64,000 bases of DNA from Odontesthes bonariensis (taxonomy: Eukaryota > Chordata > Actinopteri > Atheriniformes > Atherinopsidae): assembly GCF_027942865.1 (NCBI RefSeq), contig NC_134520.1, forward strand, positions 4,586,501-4,650,500. Direction: 5' to 3'. The notes beneath the pieces are model-generated. The model was given only the letters and a program-made list of their open reading frames with translations. It searched no databases and had not been told where the DNA came from. Each line of letters opens with the position of its first letter. The stretch's first letter is position 1. A program made the position numbers and the translations under genes. Positions 11,001-23,900 of this stretch are shown here, piece after piece.

Positions 11001-14000
11001 TTATGCTCAAGGTCCTCATGGACTTAAAGTCCTTAGTCTCAATAAACTTAAATAATCTTGTTTTACACAAGCCATCTGGGCCTGCGGCTCATACACATGT
11101 TTCCTCTGCCAGGATCAAACTTTATATGGAAAAAATATTGCTGGCTCTTTAAGAACCAGTGCCAGACGCACAGCAGAAATGTCTCTGTTATTACACACAG
11201 TGATAAATCACCTGCAGGTAAACAGGTTTTACCAATTACTGAATCTTTTGTGTGGCAACGTTGTGGGCTAGATTTGACTGCCTTTAGGATTGCTCAACCT
11301 CCAGAGCAAAGATGATTCAGAGAGCACGGGACAGTCAAAGGATTCAAATCGGTGAGTTTGTTGAGGTACGGATATGTAGCAGTGCTTTGGGGTGGGGGGG
11401 GGCATTTCTCGGTTGGCCTGAGAAGAGGGAATTGGAGTGTGTGTCTTGTGTATCTTTGGGCAGCCATGGCTCAGCTGGCAGAGTGGTCATCTTTCAATTG
11501 GAAGGTCTGCAATTCAGTCACAAATGAGACACTGAACCCCACATTGCCCACAACATGTTCACCGGTTTTTGATGATACAGAAAAAAGCTCTGCACACTGT
11601 ATATAGACTGCACATACATACATACATGGTAAGAGGTGTATTATCAGTGTCTTTGTGAATGTGTCAATGAGACAAAGCTGAAAAGGTGGAGCATTTATCA
11701 TTCTTAGATTGAGCTCTTATACGATGTTATTGTAAAGGTTGATTTAAGAAACAGTGCTGTGCTACAGTAAAAAGAACAGTATCCAGATTTTAAGCTGAAC
11801 TATATAAACTTCATGGTATTCCATGGTAGCCCGACTGATATAATGTCCGTTTAACATCAGCCAACTGACATTATCGGACAATTTTGACCTGTCACTGTCA
11901 AATGGGTAGCAGTGTATGTCAATGTGAAGTAGTTTCCTCTTGGAAGAGCATTGTCCAGTCAAAGGTATTTGGGTAGATCTCAAAATGGCTCGTCTAGCAG
12001 AGTGACCCTAACTCAATTGTTTACAGTCCTTTCACAGTATTCGGAGAATCAGACGGTGCCTCCACTCTAGCTTTCTAACTAGTTTGTAAAATTCATTGCC
12101 GGAAAGACAAACAGGTTCTTGGTTGATTTAACCATCAGAAAAATTGGGATCTGCATCAACTCCAAAATACAGTATCAGCTGGGTTCTACTTTACCTATTA
12201 ACAGTAATGGCAGTTCTAGTAATATAGCACATTTTATGACACATACACTCAGTGTGCTGAACACTGAGAAACATATTATAGAAGTATTGGCAAAACGAGA
12301 GAAAATATTCATCACAGGCATACAGCACAACTGATACCTGGAATCTCAAGTGGTAGCGACAATAAAAACCCAAACCTGTCAAAAGATATCAAATACCGGG
12401 GCGGTCGGTGGCGTAGTGGGTTAAGCAGCCGCCCCATTTACAGAGGCTTAGTCGGGCCCCGGTTCGACTCTCGCACCGAGCGGCCCTTTGCTGCGTGTCT
12501 TCCCCATTTCTCTGCCCCCTGCTTCCTGTCTCTCTCACACTGTCCTATCATTAAAGGCATAAAAAGCCCAAACAAATACTTTAAAAAAATAATAATAATA
12601 ATCAAATACCAAGATGCATAGAAAACTGTACCACTGCAATACAAATAGATAAATGCACACACAGTAATTCTTAGTACCACTAGAAAAATAAGTTGTTGTT
12701 GTTATGGACCTTATAGCAGCAGCAGACGGGCTGTTCTACAAAACAGGACAACAGCAACTGAAACATTATCGCCTAACTTCAACCTAATCTTCGGTAGAAC
12801 CTGAGAATTAGATCCGAGTGTAATCAAGACCCTGTTATTGCAAAGGTCACATAAGAGACACGCAAACAGGCTTCATGCATATATTTTATCTCGGGTCTTA
12901 ATGGGTCAATGACCAACTGAATTTATGTTTTTACTGGGATTTCAAAAGCAGGATCGGTATCATATTGATGACCAGTTAGCTTTTCAAAAATGTCCATTTA
13001 AAGTTCTGAATTTATTTTAGGAAAGAATAAGTGGAGTTAAATGTGATCAGGCACTCTGTAGGCGGCCTGGAGTATATTGCAGTTTTTGAAACTCAGTTGG
13101 ACAGATGCATTTTTTTTCAAATCCAGAAGAGTAGTCAGAGATCAAAGTAACATGAATAGAAACAGTCGAACATCGATTTTCAAGCTACTTTGAAACCTCT
13201 GGAAGCTCAATTTTTATGACCAATACATCAAGTCAAAAATATAAAATATATAAAAAGACTCATGCACTTACGAACCCAAAGAGAATTATAATCAGACCGT
13301 TGTGTATTTTTCTTCTTCTCTGGTGTTTTAGCCGTTTCCAAGCTATTGTTTCGATTGACTTTGGGCAGCATTGCTGTTGTGACTCTCCTTGCCGCCATCG
13401 CTGTTATATTTAGCCGCAGCTCAAAGCCTGTGTTTGCAAAGGAGCTGTAATACGGCACTTCAAAATACAGGGTTGTCAGGGTTTTGTAAAGACTGCAAAC
13501 ATAGTTAAAGGATGAGCAAATGTAAGAATTGTTCTTTGATCTCTTTTTTAAACTTTCTACCTGACAGAGAATTGAATTCAGTCCTTTTGGGAAGTGAACT
13601 CAACTCCATTCGTGCCACTAAAAGTGTTAGTAACTGTACTGCAAATATGTAGGTTACAGTGTTGTACAGCAAAATGTTGCACAACCAAACCTGCACACAT
13701 CTGTCTACAGCTGTAGAGGCCAATGTCACTGAACTTGAAACCCTGAAGGATGAACAAAGGGCAGCATCGGTTGAGTTTGCTTATGTGGTTGCTCGTGCCT
13801 TGTCAATCTACAAAGAATTAAGTCAGTGATGTGGGCAGGCAGTGCCTAAAACCGTACATGGGGTCAGTGCCCTGAAAGCATGCTGCACAGGACATCTGTC
13901 AGCAGAAAAGACACATTCTTCACCCTCATTGCCACCACATCCTTCCCTTCATGACCCACAGAAGGATATAAGGCTGTTGTTTAAAGGATAAGACCGGTTT

Positions 14001-14877
14001 TTTGACATTGGGCCCTTGATTTCACATTATAACATGATGTTCTACTCACCCCTGCTTGTTGTTGGTCATTTGGAGCTGTTCCGAAGATATTCGCGAGGCG
14101 TCTGGCTGCTCTCTTGAGATATTCGGCCATGAAACGGTTTCCTATGGGCAATGTTATACAGGCACAAACTATGCTGTTTATAATTTATTAATTACTCTAC
14201 ACTAGCACTGATAACGTGGAGGTGCGTCGCTTACTTAAAAAAATCCGGGTTACTAATTTTGAATTTTAGCCGAATGAATAAATAGGCAGCAGGTCTGTGG
14301 GCTGTCTGTGGCAGTAGCACGACGATGAAGAGAGTAACACCCACTTTACGACAAAAAAATCAAAATTACAATAACCCGGATTTTTTTAAGTAAGCGACGC
14401 ACCTCCACGTTATCAGTGTTAGTGTAGAGTAATTAATAAATTATAAACAGCATAGTTTGTGCCTGTATAAGCTTGCCCATAGGAAACCGTTTCATGGCCG
14501 AATATCTGAAGAGAGCAGCCAGACGCCTCTCGAATATCTTCGGAACAGCTCCAAATGTTCAACAACAAGCAGGGGTGAGTAGAACATCATGTTATAATGT
14601 GAAATCAAGGGCCCAATGTCAAAAAACCGGTCTTATCCTTTAAGATAGTCCAGAGAAATGCATACACTTCTGGGCTGTCATTTGGTTTTTGAACTGACCG
14701 TTCGATCTTTTTGAGGCATATAAATGTATTTTCACTCTATCTTTACTTGTTCTCAGGAAGTAATGGTTTTGAACCTCATCCTGTGTCTGTTCAAGCCAAG
14801 CCTTTGGAGCCCCACCTGATTGTACTTTTAGTGTTTGTGCTGTTACACAGTTTAATCTAATCAACAGTGTTACCAAA

Positions 14878-14922
<45 letters not shown>

Positions 14923-17900
14923 GGCTTCATTATGACAGTTTTAAACCAGCAATGAATCTGTTGAGCATTTATCGGCATGCCATACAGCCTCATTGTTGTC
15001 CACAATCTATGGACACAACAAATCAGCAAGCCGCACTTTTCCTCTGGGTGACATGTTTATTGGCATTACAATGAAAAACGGCTCTCTAGTTTATTTTCTG
15101 TGATTTCCACATAAACTGTTCTGTAATCGCATACAGAAATGCTCAATGTGTTTTCATTCCCAACAGAGACTATTTCTCTTGTTTTATCCGGTTTAAGTAG
15201 AGTTGGCCAAAAACTGCCACTACTCTCTGCCTCACCTCCGACACCTCTATCGAACACCACGTCTTAATCTTGCACAAGCTAAAACCACTCGTGTATCTTT
15301 GTGACGGATAACCAGTTTGGCTCAATGTTATCTGGTGCTCCTGCTCGGTTAAAAATTAGTCAAACTACTTAGCCTAGCTAAATTGTTTTCCACTTTGAGT
15401 GAAACTTGAGTGTTTGTGTCCATTTTAAGCATTGCAGCTCACGGTGCATGTATCGTGTTGTTTCTGCACAAAATACACTACCATATCGGGACTGGCCCAG
15501 GAAACCTGCCAGCCAGCATGAAACCCCCCCATCCACCCCGCTTTACCCTCCATTATAGAAAAATGAGAAGAAGCTACAGTATGATTGGTGCTATCTGGGG
15601 CTCCAGTTTTCTTTGCTGAGGATAAAGGCCATATAAGACATAATGTTCTATAAACCTACACATACTTTTCTAGATGAGTCATACAGCCCCCCCCCCCCCG
15701 GTCACAGGTTCAGAGGAGAACTGATAATCAGCTGCAGAGCTTGACTTTTGCGTGTTAATGTGCCAACCGCTGAGCAAGTTCTCGCTGCTTTTCTTTCCAC
15801 ACTGGGCTGTGCTGTCCTCCGCGTCTCATATCTGAGTCTCTGCGTCAGCGTGAGGACAGCTCTGACCTTAACGCGCTTTACTTCTAACACTTTAGAAATA
15901 CCAAGCTGTGGCTACGCGCCTGTCAGTTTAATGTCTTCTATCTTCACGTCAGTGTCTTCGCCGGTGATATTCTAACACCAGCCGTTTATGAGTTCAGTGC
16001 ACAGTACTCTTTTCATCGTACATCCCCTTCTGTTATTTCAGGTGTCTTCCCTCAAACAAACACAATACTGTTTATTTTTTTTTAATCATACCTCTGGTTT
16101 GGACAGCAGCTTTTTGAACTATTTTTGTTGCTTTTGATTCTGGTCTTTAGAAGCTGGCCTACCTGCTGGTTTCTGTTTTTATTTTTCTAGTTATAATACC
16201 CTCGGTTTAATAATTTAGCTCTCCTTAAGATATGATAACTGTGAGAGAGAGGTCATCTTTATGAATGTTTTGTTCATGATGAGTGTCACATGATTCGTCA
16301 TTGAGGATGTGTAAGAGATACTGAAATGTTAGTTATAGTTTTGTTGATTTCATTTTTCTTTTTCAACAATTACACCAATAAGTAGGTGTTTTAGAAAAAA
16401 AAACGGGATAAGGTGTCAGTTGCAGCCCTATCTCAGACTGGGTGTTGCCATTCCAGTTCTAAGAAGATGGCCTGACAACTTTCAGTATATCAGTCTATCT
16501 TATTTATATATATTTATATATATATATATATCTTGTTTAAAATTCTAAACTATTGAAAGGCACTGATAAAAGGTTGCTGAATCTCTTTAATAACACAGAG
16601 GCTGGGAAGCGTCTTAAACACGAGAAGTCTCTTTGCAGTCATTTTAAATCTGTGTGACCTTTACAGAATTAGCTGGTTGCCATTTAAAGAGATACCTCTG
16701 CCGTTAATGTGGCATAATGGTTTGGCCCATTTTCCAGTGGTACACGTGCATTAAGATGCATAGAGTTTGATGTAAAGTATCTTTCAGATTTGCATGCTTT
16801 TTGCAATCATTCTGCAAATGTACTGTTGCAAGAAAAGCGTCCAATTTGCTATCTTTCTAAATGAATAAGATCTGTATCACCAGAAGGTTTTGAAATTCCA
16901 AAAGATAAAAAATATCAAGTTTTCTCTTTTTTTTAAAGGCCAACTTTCGCTGGAAACCACTTTTGTGTCACTCATTTTAAAATGTGGTAGGTCACAACAA
17001 GTCATATGAGTATGCGCCGCGCCAAAGTGTAATTCGATCTACTTGGGCTGCACTGGTCATTGAAGGGTCAACCCACTTAGAGACAGACAAATGACCGCGT
17101 GAGAGAAAGCGAAACTTTGATTCGTCACTCGGTCGTAAGCCTCGCCCATAGCCTTGTATGGCATGGCCACAGCTCCGCAGCTGCAATGGAGTCGTGTCTG
17201 TGACATGCAGATGGGACTGCAGATGGAAATTAGCTTCTAAACTACAATCTGGTGCAGGTCATCTCTTTACTTTGTAATTAATGTACTTTGCACATGGTCC
17301 CTGACTAAATAAAATAAAATGCGTGACCATTTATTTATTGAGGGAAAATATCTATAATTACATGATTGTGAATGGCAAAATCATGTGATTCATTGCTTTT
17401 TAATGTCTGATGTGTCACAGAAAATAAACAGTTTTGATGATTGGAGGAATTTTAGCCTGTTCTGCTGCACACAGCTTGAATTCTGGAATGTTGTTTGATT
17501 TATTATAATGAACTGTTCTATTGAAGTCCTTCCACAACACTTTTATTGGACTAAGATCAGGGTTTTGAATTGTCCATTCCGAAATATTTACTTTTTTCTT
17601 TTTTATTCATTCTTTGGTCAAGGGTCATGATCTTATGGCATCCTTCCATCTATGATGGAGCGCCATCCTGACCCAGATGCAGCAGAAAAGACCTAAACTA
17701 TGACACTAGCACCACATTGTTTAGAGAGTAGGTTCAACGTTTCAGGGTTTTTTTCTGGTTATTTAGTTTAAGCAACAACTACAGTGGAGATCTTGGAAAG
17801 CGTTACTGCGATGTTGGTTGCCAACTCGGTAAATCAACCCAGATTTTTCTAACCTAGATATGTGCGCATTCAGATTAAACGGGCGGAGCTAGCATGAGCT

Positions 17901-20900
17901 TACCAATCAGACACAACTGCTGCAGCCAAAGCAGGAAGAAAAGCTGACAAAAATAGAAAATGATTGCCACCTAGGCAATTGTGTAAATTAATAAGCTTAC
18001 CAATATTGTTGCTTAATTGAAGAGTGATAACGGTGTTGAATTTTCGCCAGTTGGTCACCTCTCTGGATCATCCATTATCAGTCTTTCTGACTGGTTTGAT
18101 GATGTCCAAACTGCTGTTTATTAACTCTGACAAAATGGGGGTGTTGGTGTTTCTGGACGTCCAAAAATGAACTGAGCTTTGCTGCCTTCTAACAGCTTAC
18201 TTTAGCCACTGCTAGCACGTTATATAACTCTGTGATGTTCCCGGGAGGGTTCCCTGAATGCCTATCGTACTGGTATTATTGAAACAAAAGGGGCATAGGA
18301 ATTATTTTTGTAGAGAAAACAAAACATGAAGAGATACTGATTATTGCTTAAGGATTGCAGAAATGTTATGTGCCAAGGATTCTCACTTGCCGGCCTAGCT
18401 TAGCATCCTGAATATTGAAGAATCTCTTGTTTTGTTTATGTTCCAGGTTGAGGAGGGGAGCAAGGCAGCAGGTGTGAGTCTCCAGGTGGGAGACGAGCTT
18501 GTCAACATCAACGAGATTCCCCTGAGTGGCTTCAGACAGGAGGCAATCTGCCTCGTGAAAGGCTCCCACAAGAACCTCAGTATCGTGGTGAAAAGGTAGG
18601 TGCTCAGGGCCTAATTTCCCCTGCATATGTTAACGTCACCTCACTACAAGCCTAATGATTCACCATAGCAACATCTCCAACAAACCGAGGTGACAGAGGA
18701 GTGGAGACGAAGGCTCCCGGCCCAAGCAGCTGCCTGTGTGGTGTGTCTGTAAGCTGGTCTGTTCTTTCTGATTTCTAATTTGTCACTGCTGAGCTCTTTG
18801 TAGCTGGATGGTCCTGTTTTGCCAGGTTGAACTAGGTTGCTTGCAGCAGGACTTCCTGGTTTTGTGACACTTTTTGAAAGAAGGAAGAGAGGATGACCTC
18901 ATTGTATTTGTTAGATCCCACGCAGGCAGGTGTTGGGACACACAAGGGGAAGTGATTATGCAAAAGATACCATGCCACTGAGGGTTTATTTTCCTTTTCT
19001 TTTATTCCAGTTCAGTTCACTGAATCAGTTAAGCTTAATTTATACCTCTTTTAACTGCCCTTGCGCTTGCGTTAATGACTTGAGACGTTTATGCTTCATT
19101 TTGCTTTGTCGGCGGTTGTCTGCGTCTTGCGTCACCGGCCATAAATTGACTTTTAGTCTTGTTCGCTCAATGATGAGGCCTTTTTGGTTTGTGTTGTTTT
19201 CTCTAATAGAGCCTTCACCCTCTTTCCACTTACCGTCTTTCCACTCAACCAAGGAAACTGTAAACTCTGGAGAAAGTGTAGAATTATATTCACAATTCTT
19301 GACTAAAGCCGGTTCTTGCAGTGTATTGACTCTTGTCTAATTGTTGAGGTTTCATATCTGGTTTAACTGATGAATCATTTGTCAACTGAGTCGCCCTTTC
19401 ACAAATGGCCTTGAGTGTGCAACACTGGTCTCATTGTCTCCCTTTGCTGTCTGCATTTCTTTCTGCATTGTATCATATCATAGCGTAATCCCTGAACAAA
19501 TCCTACCATACAAGGAAGTTCACTCACCATTTATCTCTCCACAAGGACGAAGCTGGGAGTCTCTCTTATTGTGTTTTATTCTCAATAGACGTGTTTATTT
19601 TAGAATCCAGAAACAATGATGATGTACTGTCAGTAAGAGTCTGTGTTCATCTCATGAGTTAGGATATTCTAAATTGCACTTGTGAACTTGTGCCTTTTTT
19701 CCCCTTAATGAAGCAAAAGGCTGATCTGCTTTTCCCTTTTTTTGTGTAGGCCACTCTGAACCCACATGAATGTTTTGAGGTAGATTACTTTTGGGTTTTG
19801 AGTGAAAAAGGTCTAAATCTTAAAGCCTTCGTTACTGGTTTTTAACATCATAAAAGATTGACTGAAATGGCAGCAGGAAGGTGTTTTAAATTGGGTCTTT
19901 CTGATTCGGCGGGATCATACAAATGCGCATGGAGACCCAACTAGCAACTCTATGGAGATGCAAAGCTATGGTTAGACCTAGCAAACCCAGTGTTTTTTAC
20001 AGGAGGGAGGATAAATCAAACTAGAAAAAGCTGTTCCTGCAAAACGGGAGTGAGAATGCTGAAAAGCTGACTGGGGATAGATGACCATGCTAAAAAAGCT
20101 GAAAATGGCTGCAGTGTAATATGTAGCAGAGTAGTGGAAGAGAGATGTCCTCACAGTGATAGGAATGTTTGTAAACGGCTGCGGCTTAACGAGCTCATGC
20201 CCAGCAGGAGCAGAAAATGGCTGAAGAGATACTATGACCTTCTGTGAGAAAACTATAAGAGCGAGGAAAATAATTTGAAGACCGTCAGCACCAGAAGGGT
20301 TAGAGGAACACAGTAATGTAGTTTATATTTCAATGGAGTGAAATATTTTTAAATGGCAGCGAGTTGAACACACTTGAAGCTGTCTGCTGTAGCAGACCAA
20401 TCTTTCCATTGGAGTTAGTGAGAGAATTTGAAAGGTTTCTCTCGCTTTAAGGCTCATAGCTGAAATTCTGTAAATGTCAGGTCTTTATGGGTTACATTGG
20501 CTGAAAGAGGACAAATTTTCCTACATTTTAAGGTATAATTTGTTTTTGTAAGTTAAACTGTATGAAAGTTGGAGGAATTTATTTGAAAAAATTAAAAAAG
20601 CTGCAAGTAATCATTGCTTACTCTGCTGGCTGCTCATTCATAAAAATCAAGAAGGAGCAAAAATGTTCATGTTTTTGAAACTGTCATATTTCAAAATTGG
20701 CTTAATATTTGAAAAAGCTGAACAATTTGGTAATGTCTGAATGTCTTGTGACCCGTTTGAAGTCTGAATAGTGTCTCTAGCTGAAAGTATGCAGAAGTTA
20801 GGTTGAAAAGAGGAGGAAGAGTTGAAAGCATTTCCCATTAATTTGATGGACGGGAAAATTTGAATAAACGTTAAATTTGAAAAAATATAAAAGTTAAAAA

Positions 20901-23900
20901 CACCAAAAAATAACAGCATAATTCTCCTGAATGAGTTGGACGTTTTGAGACCAAAAATGTTAAAATCCGTGAAAGTATGCAGGAGTAGTTGGAGTCCCAA
21001 AAATGTATGGAAGAACTAAGATGACGGAATAATAAAGGGAAACAGGATCACTTTAGTGAGAATGCTTAATCAGCATTCTCACAATAATCGCACCTCAACA
21101 GCATCAGTAAATCTCCAAACCCACCGCATACGCGGCAGACACAAAAAAATAGGATGTAGATTGGTGTAAAAAGGATTTCTGTGCATGATTCAATTGCTGA
21201 AAAATCAATAAAACATTCAAATTTGACGTTTTCTATGCCTTAATGTGAATTAAATAGTTATTTTTGAGATTTCAAACAATCACATTCTGTTTTTATTAGG
21301 GCTGGGCAACGATTAAAATTTTTAATCTAATTAATCAGATGATTTCCCTGATTAATCACGATTTGTACGCAAAATCCAAAAATGAATTCAAAAGTAGAGT
21401 ATAGCTTTTAGCATTTAGAATTATTTTAAATGTGCTGCCATATGAATGAAAGTGCCATAACATTTGTTGTGCAAACACACTTTTAACATCAGCATTTTTA
21501 TGTAGTTTTTATGTAGAAGCCTCGCTCCACTGTCTGTTTTGTTGAATGACTTGCTGCTATCAGTTGTGTGTTTCGCCTTTAAGTGATATTTTAAACTGGA
21601 ACTACTACGGTGAGAAGACAATTCAACTTGGCAGTGTTTACAGATGACTTTGGTTCTGTCGACTCCGCCGTCTGGAAGAACTTTAAAATGAAAATGGCCG
21701 AGTAAAAGTTCCGTACCCTTCTCCATGTTTGGTGGATCCGCCGATTACTTTCTTTTACAGTTCCGCAGCAGACAGCAACAGACTTTTACAAAATAAAAGC
21801 CTGTGAGCAACAGACTTTTACAATAATAAAACAAATAATAAAACCTGCGCTAATGCTCGGTAAAATATTTATCGCATTAAATAATTAATGCGTTAACGCA
21901 ATAGTAACGAGTTAACTCGCCCAGCCCTAGTTTTTATTTATCTTTTACTCAGATCCCAACACTCTTTGATTGAAACGTGTAACAAAATGCAACAATACCA
22001 CAATAAGTGATATGAGACAGTTGTTGCATTAACCAGTTAAGAAATTATTGACTGCAGGTACGTGTAGAGTTCTTCTCAGGTCTCAATGGGTTAATACCAT
22101 TTTTTTAAGGCGTAGCTGAGGGTGCTTTGAATTATATTTCTCTTTTCTGACTGATGGATTTTAAATTAAAGATTAATCTTTTTTGGCAAGAAATCTTGTC
22201 TAAATATTTGCTATCTTGCTAGACAGCAGACATGTCTTTGTGTTCACACCATTTGTGCCTGCAACATTTTTCTGTTGAAACGTTGGGAGAGAGGGGAGTA
22301 AATTTGGGATGGATTAAGCTACCAAAGAGCAGGAGGCACGAGTAAAGGATCTGGTTACTGTCATCTCCATATTCTCGTAATTCTAAATGGAGAAAGACCT
22401 TTCCATACAAGTACCAGTGTTACTGTTCACGTTGCATTTTACACAATCTTTCAATCCCACAAGGCTCTCGGTTCCGTCTGCTCGTCTGTGTTGAAGAATT
22501 TGCTTTGTTCCGACTGTCTCAAATAGCATCTCAAGTCAGTCATTTTCCAAGGCCACAATAACAAGTCTGCATCTGATTTAGAACACAGCAAAGTGATTGT
22601 GGTTCATTACTGAACCTCAAAGCTTCAGTTCCAGCCTCCTTTTCTCCTACTTCTCATTCAGCTGCAGTCTGAAAACAAGTGTTTGTGTTCGGTAACATTT
22701 TATCATGTAGCTCTCACAGCACCAACTGAACCCTGACTGTACGGCACCCACTGTGTTATTCTTTGAGCTTTGGCTGTGTCTGTGGGTGTAAAGTGTTAGT
22801 TGTGAAACACCTTTTATCTGAGAGATAATGTTGGATAGTTGAATGGGGATCGGAAAGCTGTCAGAACCTGCTCCTGTCTACAGGTGTGGTCTCTGAAGGG
22901 CGGAGCTTGATTTGCAAGTCATGCATTTTTGCACGCGGTGACTAATGTGAGATAGCTGGCGTGATGTCATTTTTTATTATTTTTTTTTAAAGTAGTTGTC
23001 TCAAGTGACGTGGTGATCAGATAGGGGTGGTTCTGTGTGGGAAAGCATTTTGCTCATGCCTCATCAAAGCTACTCTTCAACTTGTTAAATAAAGAAATGC
23101 TTGAAGTTTACATAAATCAACGTTGTGGGTTTTATTGGGTTAAACTCACCCATGCATTAAAACTACAGTAACCATGGAGCGGGTCGCAGCCAAGTTGCAC
23201 ATTTCATGCACAGTTTGCCACAATACACTATCATTTTCCCCCATTTACACATCGTGTTTACATGCCTTCCACTTTATGTTTACGCCTCGCCAACTGTGAA
23301 ACCTAAGTTGCATTTTGGCTCAGAGCAGCTAATTCTTTAGTTAATTTGTAGCAAGTTCGAGGCCACTAAACTTTATTTGGAAGGCACTTCTGCAGTATAT
23401 TTGTAACTCGGGAGAGAAGGGGAAATTAAAACTGGAGTTTAAAAACATTTAAACCACCAGTGACTGTCCTGTCATGCTATGGATGGGTTTATATCACAGT
23501 GATCATCTCTTTTTCCGTACTATGTTCACAGTATTTAGTCTACTTATGCAGTTTGAAGACATCCTTTATAAGGACCCCTGCAGTCTGTACTGTCTTTCTT
23601 TTACGGTCACATTTGACACAGCTAATTGCTGAGTGATCACTCGGCACAACATGAGGCTTGAAGTTTGTTGTGGCATTTGGTTTCCCCCTTCTGGAACTGT
23701 CACAGAAGTACCAGAGTCACTAACATGCTTTATCATTTTGTGCTCAGAGGCCGTCTGCTGTAGCAGAGGCCTGCCTCTATGCTTCGTCCTTGCAGTTGTT
23801 TCAGCATCCATAAAGCGGTTTCTCGTACCATCCTCCACATAAGTGGCTGTTTTTAGATTAGTGAAAGCTGCACAAAGTGCACAGTACACTTATACCTGGA

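Larger units (their letters stand above)
8061..18446 (+). other. shroom2 intron 1 (10.4 kb)
   Basis: Non-coding. Contains a degraded SINE (about 11462-11690), a SINE at 12398-12600, the foldback element 13985-14639, T37 at 14881-14917, C13 at 15687-15699 and a degraded Tc1-like stretch at about 17410-17760. The remaining sequence shows no gene or motif I can support. Confidence 0.8.

Noticed and set aside
12398-12480. Possible tRNA gene
   Set aside because: Has box A and box B but continues into a SINE body and A-rich tail with a target duplication; not a functional tRNA.
21421-21726. Domesticated BED zinc-finger gene
   Set aside because: Sits entirely inside a 633-bp element with hAT ends and an 8-bp duplication; no evidence of host recruitment.
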